Below are positions 8,617 to 14,893 of a stretch of DNA of 18,264 nucleotides, piece after piece. The stretch's first letter is position 1, and each line of letters starts with the position of its first letter. The notes beneath the pieces were generated by a model. That model saw only the letters and a list, made by a program, of their open reading frames with translations. It made no database searches and had not been told where the DNA came from. The position numbers were made by a program, and so were the translations under genes. The stretch comes from Erysipelotrichaceae bacterium (GTDB lineage Bacteria; Bacillota_I; Bacilli_A; Erysipelotrichales; Erysipelotrichaceae), in the NCBI GenBank assembly GCA_019415435.1, contig DXZE01000039.1, positions 1 through 18,264 of the forward strand, written 5' to 3'.

Positions 8617-10081
8617 CGTCTGTCATCCTCGCTCCCTTATAGTGCTTTTCTTTATCCTCACCGCCGATTTTCTGTTCAAATTTAGACTTACCGGTAACAG
8701 TAGGAACCGGTGCCGGGTAATGTCCGGTAAAGCAGCCGACACAGAAATCACAATGTGCCTTATCCGCAATCTTCTTAACACCATCTACGCTGAGATATCC
8801 TAGCGAATCTGCCCCAATAACTCCGGCAATATCATCAACACTCATCTGACAGGCAATCAGATGTTCCTTGGAATCTATATCCGTACCGTAATAACAAGGA
8901 GAGATAAATGGCGGTGCTGATACTCTGACATGTACTTCCCTGGCACCGGCATCTCTTAAAAGCTTTACGATTCTTGCGGAAGTAGTTCCTCTTACAATTG
9001 AGTCATCTACCATGACTACCCGCTTGTCTTTTACAACAGATGGAATGACATTCAGCTTCATTCTGACTGAGTTTTCTCTTTGTCCCTGAGTAGGCTGAAT
9101 AAAGGTTCTGGCAATATATCTGTTCTTTACAAACCCCATGCCATAAGGAATACCAGATTCCTGCGCATAGCCTAGTGCTGCATCAAGACCCGAGTCAGGC
9201 ACACCGATCACAACATCCGCATCTGCCGGATGTTCTTGTGCTAACAAAGCCCCCGCATGTCTTCTTGCGTCATGAACCTGCATACCTTCCATTACCGAAT
9301 CAGCACGGGCAAAGTATACAAATTCAAAGACACACAGATGTGCTCTCTTACCGCAATGTGTTCTGATAGACCTTACACCATCTTCATCTACAACTACAAT
9401 TTCACCTGGTTCTACATCTCTGATAAAGACAGCTCCTAATGCATCCAAAGCGCATGTTTCAGACGCAAAGACTATCTGACCATCTTTCATTCTGCCCATA
9501 ACAAGCGGTCTGAAACCTGTCACATCTCTTGCGGCAATCAGTTTTTCAGGTGACATGATCACTAAGGAGTATGCTCCTTCCAATACATCCATGGCTTTAT
9601 CGACTGCTTCTTCAATAGAATCTGACTTCAGTCTTTCACGGATAATGATGTAACAGATAATTTCACTGTCATTGGTTGTATGGAAGATAGCACCGCTTAA
9701 TTCCAGCTGTTCTCTTAATTGCGGTGCATTAGTTAAATTGCCATTATGTGCTACTGCTAACTGTCCCTTGATATGTCTAACAACAATCGGCTGAGCATTG
9801 GTTCTGTTTACTGTTCCAAAGGTGGAATAGCGGGTATGACCAATCGCAATCTGACCTTTGCCAAACTTTTGAAGCTGCTGCTTTGTGAATACATCACGAA
9901 CAAGGCCTACATCCTTATGCACCGTTATTACACCACGGTCATTGACCGCTATACCACAGGATTCCTGTCCTCTGTGCTGCAATGCAAATAAGCCGTAATA
10001 ACAGTCAGAAGCTACATTTCCCTTCATATCTTTGTCATAAACGCCAAAGATACCGCATTCTTCATGGATCGTATTTTCCAT
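8600..10081 (-). CDS. purF: Amidophosphoribosyltransferase, Fe-S/propeptide type
   Basis: PurF commits PRPP to purine synthesis, using glutamine to form phosphoribosylamine. The 493-aa protein starts MENTIHEECGIFGVY. Cys9 is the expected N-terminal nucleophile, exposed by removal of an eight-residue propeptide as in the B. subtilis enzyme. The glutaminase domain has QHRGQES (35-41), GHTRYSTFG (81-89) and AHNGNLTN. The PRPP loop is VVMVDDSIVRGTTS (355-368). Cys250, Cys396, Cys447 and Cys450 match the four [4Fe-4S] ligands of the B. subtilis type, which makes the enzyme oxygen-sensitive and regulated by nucleotide inhibition in known members. The start is ATG with AAGGAG ten bases upstream, four bases after purE. 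Confidence 0.97.
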   Translation of the reverse strand: MENTIHEECGIFGVYDKDMKGNVASDCYYGLFALQHRGQESCGIAVNDRGVITVHKDVGLVRDVFTKQQLQKFGKGQIAIGHTRYSTFGTVNRTNAQPIVVRHIKGQLAVAHNGNLTNAPQLREQLELSGAIFHTTNDSEIICYIIIRERLKSDSIEEAVDKAMDVLEGAYSLVIMSPEKLIAARDVTGFRPLVMGRMKDGQIVFASETCALDALGAVFIRDVEPGEIVVVDEDGVRSIRTHCGKRAHLCVFEFVYFARADSVMEGMQVHDARRHAGALLAQEHPADADVVIGVPDSGLDAALGYAQESGIPYGMGFVKNRYIARTFIQPTQGQRENSVRMKLNVIPSVVKDKRVVMVDDSIVRGTTSARIVKLLRDAGAREVHVRVSAPPFISPCYYGTDIDSKEHLIACQMSVDDIAGVIGADSLGYLSVDGVKKIADKAHCDFCVGCFTGHYPAPVPTVTGKSKFEQKIGGEDKEKHYKGARMTDDGQEL

Positions 10082-10085
10082 TCAG

Positions 10086-10583
10086 TTAGTACTCCTTCAG
10101 CTTTTCTTGTATACCAGCATCTTTCTTTATGACATTGTCATGCTGGGATTTTCTGTCCTGGGCAATCTTTCCAGCTAAATCATCATCGGATAAAGCAAGA
10201 ATCTCTGCGGCTAAGTATGCTGCATTCTTGGCACCATCAATTGCGACTGTAGCGACCGGAATACCGGAAGGCATCATCACCGTCGCAAGCAGTGCATCTG
10301 TACCTTCCAATACGGCACTCTTTAATGGAACACCAATCACAGGTAAGGTTGTATGTGCCGCAAGTACGCCTGCCAAAGCAGCTGCCATACCTGCCCCTGC
10401 GATAATGACGCCAAAACCATTATCCTTTGCATTTTCTGCAAATGATGCGGCTTCTACAGGCGTTCGATGGGCACTGTATACATGTACCTCACATGGAATG
10501 TCATAGCTTTTCAATACTTTGACAGCCTTTGCCATAACCGGTGCATCGCTGTCACTGCCCATAATCACTGCTGCTTTCTTCAT
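10086..10583 (-). CDS. purE: N5-CAIR mutase / AIR carboxylase, PurE
   Basis: PurE forms CAIR (step 6 of purine synthesis). The 165-aa protein has the signature VIMGSDSD (6-13), the active-site SAHRTP (37-42, with the catalytic His), AGAGMAAALAGVLAA (62-76) and PVIGVPL. The segment that reads roughly AGGAAHLPG in many class I enzymes is AGMAAALAG here. Class I (needs PurK) versus class II (uses CO2) cannot be settled by eye, and no purK is in the window. It is the first conserved gene of the operon. The start has GAGGAGG a few bases upstream, an unusually strong site. A leader with a small ORF and hairpin precedes it. Confidence 0.95.
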   Translation of the reverse strand: MKKAAVIMGSDSDAPVMAKAVKVLKSYDIPCEVHVYSAHRTPVEAASFAENAKDNGFGVIIAGAGMAAALAGVLAAHTTLPVIGVPLKSAVLEGTDALLATVMMPSGIPVATVAIDGAKNAAYLAAEILALSDDDLAGKIAQDRKSQHDNVIKKDAGIQEKLKEY

Positions 10584-10611
10584 GATGTCCTCCTCACATA
10601 CACATATAAAA

Positions 10612-10635
10612 TGACCTGTGTTTTTTCACAGGTCA
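10612..10635 (-). terminator. Terminator-like / attenuator hairpin ahead of purE
   Basis: On the minus strand TGACCTGTG, a loop of six A, and CACAGGTCA form a perfect 9-bp stem (five GC pairs), followed by TTTTATATG. The T-run is short, so this is a weak intrinsic terminator at best. The first three bases of the upstream arm are the stop codon of the small ORF, so a ribosome at that stop would cover the arm. It sits 28 bases before purE. Confidence 0.5.
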
Positions 10636-10728
10636 GAATTCATCTTCATTTTTATCCGTATGCAGAATACGGGTATCGTTTAAGCCAAGTACTTTTACTG
10701 TCTGGAGAGTTAATGCATAAAGCCTCAT
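10633..10728 (-). CDS. Small leader ORF of 31 codons before the purine operon (unrecognised)
   Basis: An ATG at 10728 opens 31 sense codons ending in TGA. The peptide starts MRLYALTLQTVKVLGL and ends with an acidic tail DKNEDEF. A good ribosome site, AAAGGA, lies seven bases upstream. I do not recognise the peptide. It has no run of one amino acid that would suggest a classical amino-acid attenuation leader, and no clear membrane segment. It is the first ORF after the candidate operon promoter, and its stop codon lies in the arm of a terminator-like hairpin. A second short hairpin (CCGTAT...ATACGG, 10656-10672) lies within it. It may be a regulatory leader peptide, a genuine small protein or a chance ORF. 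Position and ribosome site favour translation. Confidence 0.45.
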   Translation of the reverse strand: MRLYALTLQTVKVLGLNDTRILHTDKNEDEF

Positions 10729-10746
10729 AGCTCCATCCTTTCATCC

Positions 10747-10776
10747 CTTAGAAATCGAGTTACCAAACTTAGAAAT
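10747..10776. repeat. Two 9-bp direct repeats 21 bp apart in the pur leader
   Basis: CTTAGAAAT occurs at 10747-10755 and again at 10768-10776 (plus strand), exactly 21 bp apart, or two helical turns. They lie just downstream of the candidate pur promoter and upstream of the small ORF. This spacing suits an operator for a dimeric regulator, but no known purine-repressor box is recognised. Confidence 0.4.
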
Positions 10777-10784
10777 ACGTAATT

Positions 10785-10813
10785 ATGTTATGTGATTTAA
10801 ACAAGATTGTAAA
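10785..10813 (-). promoter_or_regulatory. Candidate sigma-70-type promoter of the purine operon
   Basis: On the minus strand TTTACA (10808-10813) and TAACAT (10785-10790) are separated by 17 bases. The -35 matches consensus at four of six positions and the -10 at four of six. Transcription would start near 10778, giving an untranslated leader of about 50 bases before the small ORF and about 195 before purE. The region is AT-rich, so other pairings (for example around TTGAAA near 10855-10860) are possible. No purine riboswitch core was recognised here. Confidence 0.35.
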
Positions 10814-10881
10814 GAAAAGACAGGCTGTGATTATCCTTATATAAGTAACATATCTTTCAACCTATGAAAGTTTACATATTC

Positions 10882-10902
10882 ATGAAATAATTTCATTTTT
10901 TT
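10882..10902 (+). terminator. AT-rich hairpin with T7 tract left of the IS
   Basis: ATGAAATAATTTCAT is a perfect 15-base palindrome, followed without a gap by seven T on the plus strand. The stem is all AT except one GC pair each side, so it would be weak. No plus-strand gene lies to the left for it to terminate. It may shield the IS from incoming transcription, or may be simple AT-rich sequence. Confidence 0.22.
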
Positions 10903-10903
10903 C

Positions 10904-10928
10904 TAGGCTATATTAGCAAAATGATGAA
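10904..10928 (+). repeat. Left terminal inverted repeat of the IS1595-like element
   Basis: It begins TAGGCTATATTAGCAAAATG and continues with ATGAA. It matches the reverse complement of 12016-12040 at 24 of 25 positions; the mismatch is at 10924. Confidence 0.9.
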
Positions 10929-10981
10929 CATATTTTAATATTGTACGAATATATGGACAGTAACAACAATTAAGCAGCATT

Positions 10982-11014
10982 ATAATGTCAGCACATTCAA
11001 GGAGATGACATTAT
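10982..11014 (+). promoter_or_regulatory. Start-codon hairpin and -10 element of the transposase gene
   Basis: ATAATGTCA (10982-10990) is a perfect reverse complement of TGACATTAT (11006-11014). The 15-base loop contains the ribosome site AAGGAG, and the right arm includes the first two bases of the transposase ATG. A consensus -10 box TATAAT occupies 10981-10986, overlapping the left arm; no good -35 is seen at 17 bases. Transcripts begun from this -10 would start near 10993 and lack the left arm. Read-through transcripts from outside would contain both arms and could hide the start. Confidence 0.5.
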
Positions 11015-12014
11015 GAAAGATACTGAAATCATTAACTTTTACAACAATCTAGATCAATATGCAAAGGATAAAATCGATAGACAGTTAATCGATTTGACAA
11101 ATGCAAAGAAAGAATCAAGAAACTACTGTATCAAGGTTTGTCCAAAGTGTGGTGCAGTTAACCCTAGATTTACAAAAGGTGGAAATGCAAACAGTGGAAA
11201 ACCTATGCTGAAATGTAGCTGCTGTCATAAACGCTTCACTTATGACAGTGGTCAGCTTACACAATATTCCCACCAGGACGAATCAAAGTGGGACCAGCTT
11301 ATCGTAGATACCTTTTCACAGGTACCAGTAGAAAAATCAGCAGCGAATATGAATATAAGCACATATACAGTCTGGCGTATGCGAATGAAGCTGCTTCATA
11401 TGCTTGAAAAAATGATTGCAGATACAGTTGTCTCTGGAGAAATAGAACTAGATGAAAAGTATGTACTAAATTCACATAAAGGTGAAAAAATAGATAATTT
11501 GAAACCAAGAAAACGTGGTGGTTCAGCTTCTAAAAGAGGACTGTCAAATGAACAGATCTGTTTACCTACAGCAGTGCAGAGAAATGGCACTGCTGTTTTA
11601 AAAGCAACGAACACAGCTGCACCGACAAGTGGAGTTCTAATGAAACTGTCAAGTAGCATTGGAGAAAACAGTATGGCATGGATTGACGGAAAAGTTGCCT
11701 ACAACAGATTACTTTCAACAAAACACTGCGAAATAAGAGTAATGAAGGATCATACAACATATACATCCCTTGATCATTTGAACAATGTGAATGCATTTCA
11801 CAGACTCATAGAGAAATGGTATAAAGGCTACAATGGTGTAGCGAGCAAGTATATCAATAGATATGCAGCTCTATTCACACTGGCAAGAGAGTATACAGGC
11901 TGTGATACACAGGAAATTCTATTATCAATCAAGAAAAGAATGCATCAGATCACAGATTTCTTCCGTATTGCTGACATGAAGAAAGATGATCTTTTCATTT
12001 ATTCTATTTCTTGA
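11013..12014 (+). CDS. IS1595-family (ISXO2-like) DDE transposase
   Basis: It catalyses movement of the surrounding element. The 333-aa protein has an N-terminal zinc-ribbon with CPKCG (43-47) and CSCCHKRF (68-75), a helix-turn-helix-like stretch at about 105-127 (VEKSAANMNISTYTVWRM), then a DDE_Tnp_IS1595-type core. The first catalytic Asp is probably D147 in IELDEKY, and the second D225 in AWIDGK. The third position is probably the Asn near 257-260 in LNNVNAFHRLIEKW, followed by KGYNGVASKYINRY. This fits the family subgroup in which Asn replaces Glu. No frameshift or stop is seen. The start is ATG with AAGGAG upstream. It is transcribed against tetR and the pur operon. Confidence 0.88.
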   Translation: MKDTEIINFYNNLDQYAKDKIDRQLIDLTNAKKESRNYCIKVCPKCGAVNPRFTKGGNANSGKPMLKCSCCHKRFTYDSGQLTQYSHQDESKWDQLIVDTFSQVPVEKSAANMNISTYTVWRMRMKLLHMLEKMIADTVVSGEIELDEKYVLNSHKGEKIDNLKPRKRGGSASKRGLSNEQICLPTAVQRNGTAVLKATNTAAPTSGVLMKLSSSIGENSMAWIDGKVAYNRLLSTKHCEIRVMKDHTTYTSLDHLNNVNAFHRLIEKWYKGYNGVASKYINRYAALFTLAREYTGCDTQEILLSIKKRMHQITDFFRIADMKKDDLFIYSIS

Positions 12015-12015
12015 A

Positions 12016-12040
12016 TTCACCATTTTGCTAATATAGCCTA
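12016..12040 (-). repeat. Right terminal inverted repeat of the IS1595-like element
   Basis: It mirrors 10904-10928 with one mismatch. It begins one base past the transposase stop codon, and its outer three bases (12038-12040) form the TAG stop of tetR on the minus strand. Confidence 0.9.
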
Positions 12041-12595
12041 TTTCTTTACAATGATATCAAACGTTTCCATAAAGGCATCTGTTAAATCAAAGTCATGCTG
12101 AGAAGTGGCCCATATCTGTAAACATCCCATGAAGGCTATGCATGTACAGTCCATTAACTGCTGCACATTGACATCATTACGGATAGAACCATCTTCAATT
12201 GCCTTTTCATACAGTTTCTTTATTAACTCATAGATTGGTTTTTTACCATCTTTATGAGGAAGAAATTCACCGCTCAGATTCATGCTTAATGCTGTTCTCA
12301 CAATCTCCTTACCTAATCTGCTGAAGTAAGAAGATCCTTCTCTGCAGATTAACGCTAACTGTTCATAAGCTGTATCTTTCTGCAGTATTTCTAACATCAG
12401 TCTTTCTATGACTGAAGGACCCGGCTGAAACAAAGCCACAATGATCGATTCCTTGGAATCATAATAATAATAGAATGTATTCCTGGATATTCCTGATGCG
12501 GCTGCGATATCATTGACAGTCACTTTCTCATATCCGTTCTTCTGAAACAAAGCTGCAGCCTTATCTCTTATTTCTTTTTTCTTTTCCTGTGCCAT
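12038..12595 (-). CDS. TetR/AcrR-family transcriptional repressor
   Basis: A 185-aa DNA-binding regulator, probably a dimer that represses the divergent ABC exporter genes and is released by a ligand. The N-terminal helix-turn-helix is typical: VTVNDIAAASGISRNTFYYY (25-44), then DSKESIIVALF. The C-terminal ligand/dimer domain has no assignable ligand and ends FDIIVKK. The start is ATG; no clear Shine-Dalgarno is visible in the AT-rich upstream sequence, suggesting low expression. The stop TAG is made of two flanking bases plus the first base of the IS1595-like element. Rejoining the flanks without the element would give a stop (TAA or TAG) at or within two codons of the same place, so the protein is probably nearly full length. 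Confidence 0.88.
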   Translation of the reverse strand: MAQEKKKEIRDKAAALFQKNGYEKVTVNDIAAASGISRNTFYYYYDSKESIIVALFQPGPSVIERLMLEILQKDTAYEQLALICREGSSYFSRLGKEIVRTALSMNLSGEFLPHKDGKKPIYELIKKLYEKAIEDGSIRNDVNVQQLMDCTCIAFMGCLQIWATSQHDFDLTDAFMETFDIIVKK

Positions 12596-12612
12596 TATTT
12601 TTGTTTTATCAC

Positions 12613-12646
12613 AGTTATATTACAAATGCAATATTGTTGTATAACT
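12613..12646. promoter_or_regulatory. Imperfect palindrome near the tetR start (possible operator)
   Basis: AGTTATA (12613-12619) and TATAACT (12640-12646) are inverted copies. ACAA (12622-12625) and TTGT (12634-12637) fall on the same centre. It lies 18 bases upstream of the tetR ATG, where the tetR promoter should be, and its centre is 40 bp from that of the perfect palindrome at 12657-12682. Confidence 0.35.
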
Positions 12647-12665
12647 ATATTTACATGTTTATATT
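12637..12665 (+). promoter_or_regulatory. Candidate promoter of the ABC exporter operon
   Basis: TTGTAT (12637-12642) and TATATT (12660-12665) are 17 bases apart. An alternative pairing is TTTACA (12650-12655) with TATAAT (12671-12676) at 15 bases. Either -10 box lies within the perfect palindrome at 12657-12682. A strong ribosome site AAAGGAG follows, seven bases before the ATG at 12704. Confidence 0.4.
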
Positions 12666-12682
12666 ACCATTATAATATAAAC
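12657..12682. promoter_or_regulatory. Perfect 10-bp palindrome, likely TetR-family operator
   Basis: GTTTATATTA, a 6-base spacer, then TAATATAAAC: a perfect inverted repeat covering the -10/+1 region of the ABC operon. There is no T-run after it, so it is not a terminator. Its location between a tetR gene and its divergent target makes it the best operator candidate. Binding here would block transcription of the exporter genes. Confidence 0.55.
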
Positions 12683-12703
12683 GACAGTTAAAGGAGAAAT
12701 ACT

Positions 12704-14893
12704 ATGCTGAAAGTATTGAAATACTTAAAGCCTTACTGGCTTTCTGCTACAGCAGTTGTAGTTCTGATATTCGCCCAGGCACAGGCAGAACTTGCCTTAC
12801 CAGACTATATGTCAGATATCGTTACCTATGGCATACAGTATGGCGGTATTACTGAATCCATGCCTGAAGCATTATCAGAAGATACCTATGAACACATGCA
12901 GTACTTCATGGATGAAGATGATGTTCAGGTATTGAAAGACAGTTATCAGAAAGCAGATACCATGACGGTTGATAACCGTTCTTATTCTGTTAAAGATGCT
13001 TATGTATTAAAAGATAACGTTAACCAGAATAAGGTACAGAAGGCAGTAGAAGTACCATTTCTTACAGTTCACTTCTTATCCAGTGATGAAGCACAGAAAC
13101 AGTTAACGAAGATGGGTATTACCGATGTATCACAGATATGGGATCTGTTAAAGGTTCAGCCGCAGATGGCTTCTGAGATAGACAGTCAGGTATCCAGGCA
13201 GTTAGATAATTTCACCTCTGAAAACAAAGAAGCTGCTGAAATCATGATGTTGAAGAGTGAATATACCTCTATAGGAGCTGACACAGAAGGTATGCAGAAC
13301 AGCTATATCCTGCATGAAGGCTTACTGATGTTAGGCATTGCATTGATATCCGCATTATGTGCATTATCTGCGGCTTATCTTGCCTCAAAAGTTGCGACAG
13401 GAGCCGCACGTGACTTACGAAGTGATGTCTTTAAGAAAGTGGAATCTTTCTCTAATGAAGAGTTTTCAAAGTTCTCTACTGCTTCTTTGATTACCCGTAC
13501 TACCAATGATATCCAGCAGATACAGATGGTTCTGACATTAATGTTAAGAGTCATGTTATTTGCACCATTTATGGGTTTTACAGCTTTATTTAAAGTCATC
13601 AGATATCCTTCTCTGGCAGGCATATTAGGATGGACTGTCGCGGGTATGATCGCATTGATGATAGTTGTCTTTGCGATTGCATTACCAAAGTTCAAGGCTT
13701 CTCAGAAACTGGTAGACAGACTGAATCTTGTCACCAGAGAACAGCTGGATGGCATGTTAGTCATACGTGCTTTCAATAATGAAAAGACAGAAGAAAAGAG
13801 ATTTGATGGAGTTAATAAAGATATTACAAATCTGAATATATTCTTAAACAGATTGATGTCAGTCGTAGTACCAGTCATGACTTTCTTCATGAGTGGTGTA
13901 TCTATATTGATTATCTGGATCGGGGCAAAACAGGTAGATATAGGCATGATGCAGATAGGAGACATGATGGCCTTCTTACAGTATGCGACCCATGTGTTAA
14001 TATCCTTTATGATTGTAGCTGTGATCTTCATCATGCTTCCAAGAGCTTCTGTTTCTGCTAACAGAGTCATGGAAGTCATTGACACCATGCCATCTATTAC
14101 AGATCCTGTACATCCTGTAAAGCTTCCAGAACAGAATGAACCAATCACTTTTGATCATGTTTCCTTCCATTATCCGCATGCGGAAAAGAATGTATTGGAA
14201 GATATCAGTTTTACAGCTGAACCAGGACAAACCATTGCCTTTATTGGTTCTACCGGTTCTGGCAAGTCTACATTAGTCAATCTTGTACCCAGATTCTTTG
14301 ATGTATCCTCAGGTTCTATTAAGATTGGTGATACAGATATCCGTGATGTTACCATGCATGATCTGAGGGATCATATTGGTTATATTCCTCAGAAAGGAAC
14401 ATTGTTCTCCGGAACAATTGAATCCAATCTGAAGTATGCGGATGAGAATGCAACAGATGAAGCCATTGAAAATGCATTGGAAGTATCCCAGGCAAAGGAA
14501 TTTGTGGATAAGCTCCCTGATGGTATTGAAGAGCCAATCAGTGAAGGCGGTACAAATGTATCCGGTGGTCAGAGACAAAGACTGTCCATTGCCCGTGCTT
14601 TAACAAAGAAAGCAAATCTTTATATCTTTGATGATACATTCAGTGCTTTGGACTATGCGACTGATGCAAAGCTCAGAGAAGCACTGGCTAAGATGATAGA
14701 AAAGACGAAGAGTACGGTATTTATTGTGGCACAGAGAATTTCTACCATCATGCATGCGGATAAGATCATTGTCCTTGATGACGGTAAGATTGCCGGTATG
14801 GGGACCCATGAAGAGTTAATGAAGAATTGTGAAGTATATCAGGAAATCGCACATTCACAATTATCTTCAAAGGAGCTTGGTGAATATGAGTAA
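12704..14893 (+). CDS. ABC exporter half-transporter, degenerate-site subunit with large extracellular insertion
   Basis: The 729-aa membrane protein is the first half of a heterodimeric type IV (B-type) exporter. TM1 is about residues 11-33. A hydrophilic stretch of about 170 residues (34-203) follows before TM2 (204-226); it should face outside and is much longer than the usual loop. The remaining membrane domain runs to about 450. The ATPase domain has Walker A GSTGSGKST (515-523), Q563, signature NVSGGQ (618-623) and Walker B LYIFDD (639-644). Position 644 is Asp instead of the catalytic Glu, and position 677 is Gln instead of the switch His. These are the marks of the non-hydrolysing site in TM287/288-, BmrCD- or EfrCD-like exporters. 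The signature is intact and serves the partner's site. Substrate unknown. Confidence 0.92.
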   Translation: MLKVLKYLKPYWLSATAVVVLIFAQAQAELALPDYMSDIVTYGIQYGGITESMPEALSEDTYEHMQYFMDEDDVQVLKDSYQKADTMTVDNRSYSVKDAYVLKDNVNQNKVQKAVEVPFLTVHFLSSDEAQKQLTKMGITDVSQIWDLLKVQPQMASEIDSQVSRQLDNFTSENKEAAEIMMLKSEYTSIGADTEGMQNSYILHEGLLMLGIALISALCALSAAYLASKVATGAARDLRSDVFKKVESFSNEEFSKFSTASLITRTTNDIQQIQMVLTLMLRVMLFAPFMGFTALFKVIRYPSLAGILGWTVAGMIALMIVVFAIALPKFKASQKLVDRLNLVTREQLDGMLVIRAFNNEKTEEKRFDGVNKDITNLNIFLNRLMSVVVPVMTFFMSGVSILIIWIGAKQVDIGMMQIGDMMAFLQYATHVLISFMIVAVIFIMLPRASVSANRVMEVIDTMPSITDPVHPVKLPEQNEPITFDHVSFHYPHAEKNVLEDISFTAEPGQTIAFIGSTGSGKSTLVNLVPRFFDVSSGSIKIGDTDIRDVTMHDLRDHIGYIPQKGTLFSGTIESNLKYADENATDEAIENALEVSQAKEFVDKLPDGIEEPISEGGTNVSGGQRQRLSIARALTKKANLYIFDDTFSALDYATDAKLREALAKMIEKTKSTVFIVAQRISTIMHADKIIVLDDGKIAGMGTHEELMKNCEVYQEIAHSQLSSKELGEYE

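Larger units (their letters stand above)
10904..12040 (+). mobile_element. Complete IS1595-like insertion sequence
   Basis: About 1.1 kb bounded by inverted repeats with a single transposase gene reading rightwards. The ends match over 25 bases with one mismatch. If the element proper starts with GG, as IS1595-family ends commonly do, it spans 10906-12038 and the outer TA on each side is flanking DNA. The expected 8-bp target duplication is imperfect: TTTTTCTA on the left and TATTTCTT on the right, six of eight. The element separates tetR from the purine operon and abuts the tetR stop codon. Everything needed for transposition appears intact. Confidence 0.85.

Noticed and set aside
10467..10730. 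87-codon plus-strand ORF over the pur leader
   Set aside because: It lies antisense to purE and the leader, has no convincing ribosome site and resembles no family. Its overlap with the leader small ORF is incidental.
10584..10870. Purine or PRPP riboswitch ahead of purE
   Set aside because: I looked on the minus strand for the purine aptamer core and for a ykkC-like core and recognised neither. The hairpins present are a simple terminator-like stem and a short stem inside the small ORF. A covariance-model search would decide.
10854..10870. Short inverted repeat CTTTCA-ACCTA-TGAAAG upstream of the pur promoter
   Set aside because: It is only six AT-rich pairs with no T-tract. It could be an operator half but is not distinguishable from chance.
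11299..11796. Minus-strand ORFs inside the transposase gene
   Set aside because: They overlap a conserved transposase in other frames, with no ribosome sites or domain signals.
14829..14885. Upstream start for the second ABC gene
   Set aside because: It would overlap the first ABC gene by 65 bases and add 19 unconserved residues. The ATG at 14886 has AAAGGAG at good spacing and the usual short stop/start overlap.
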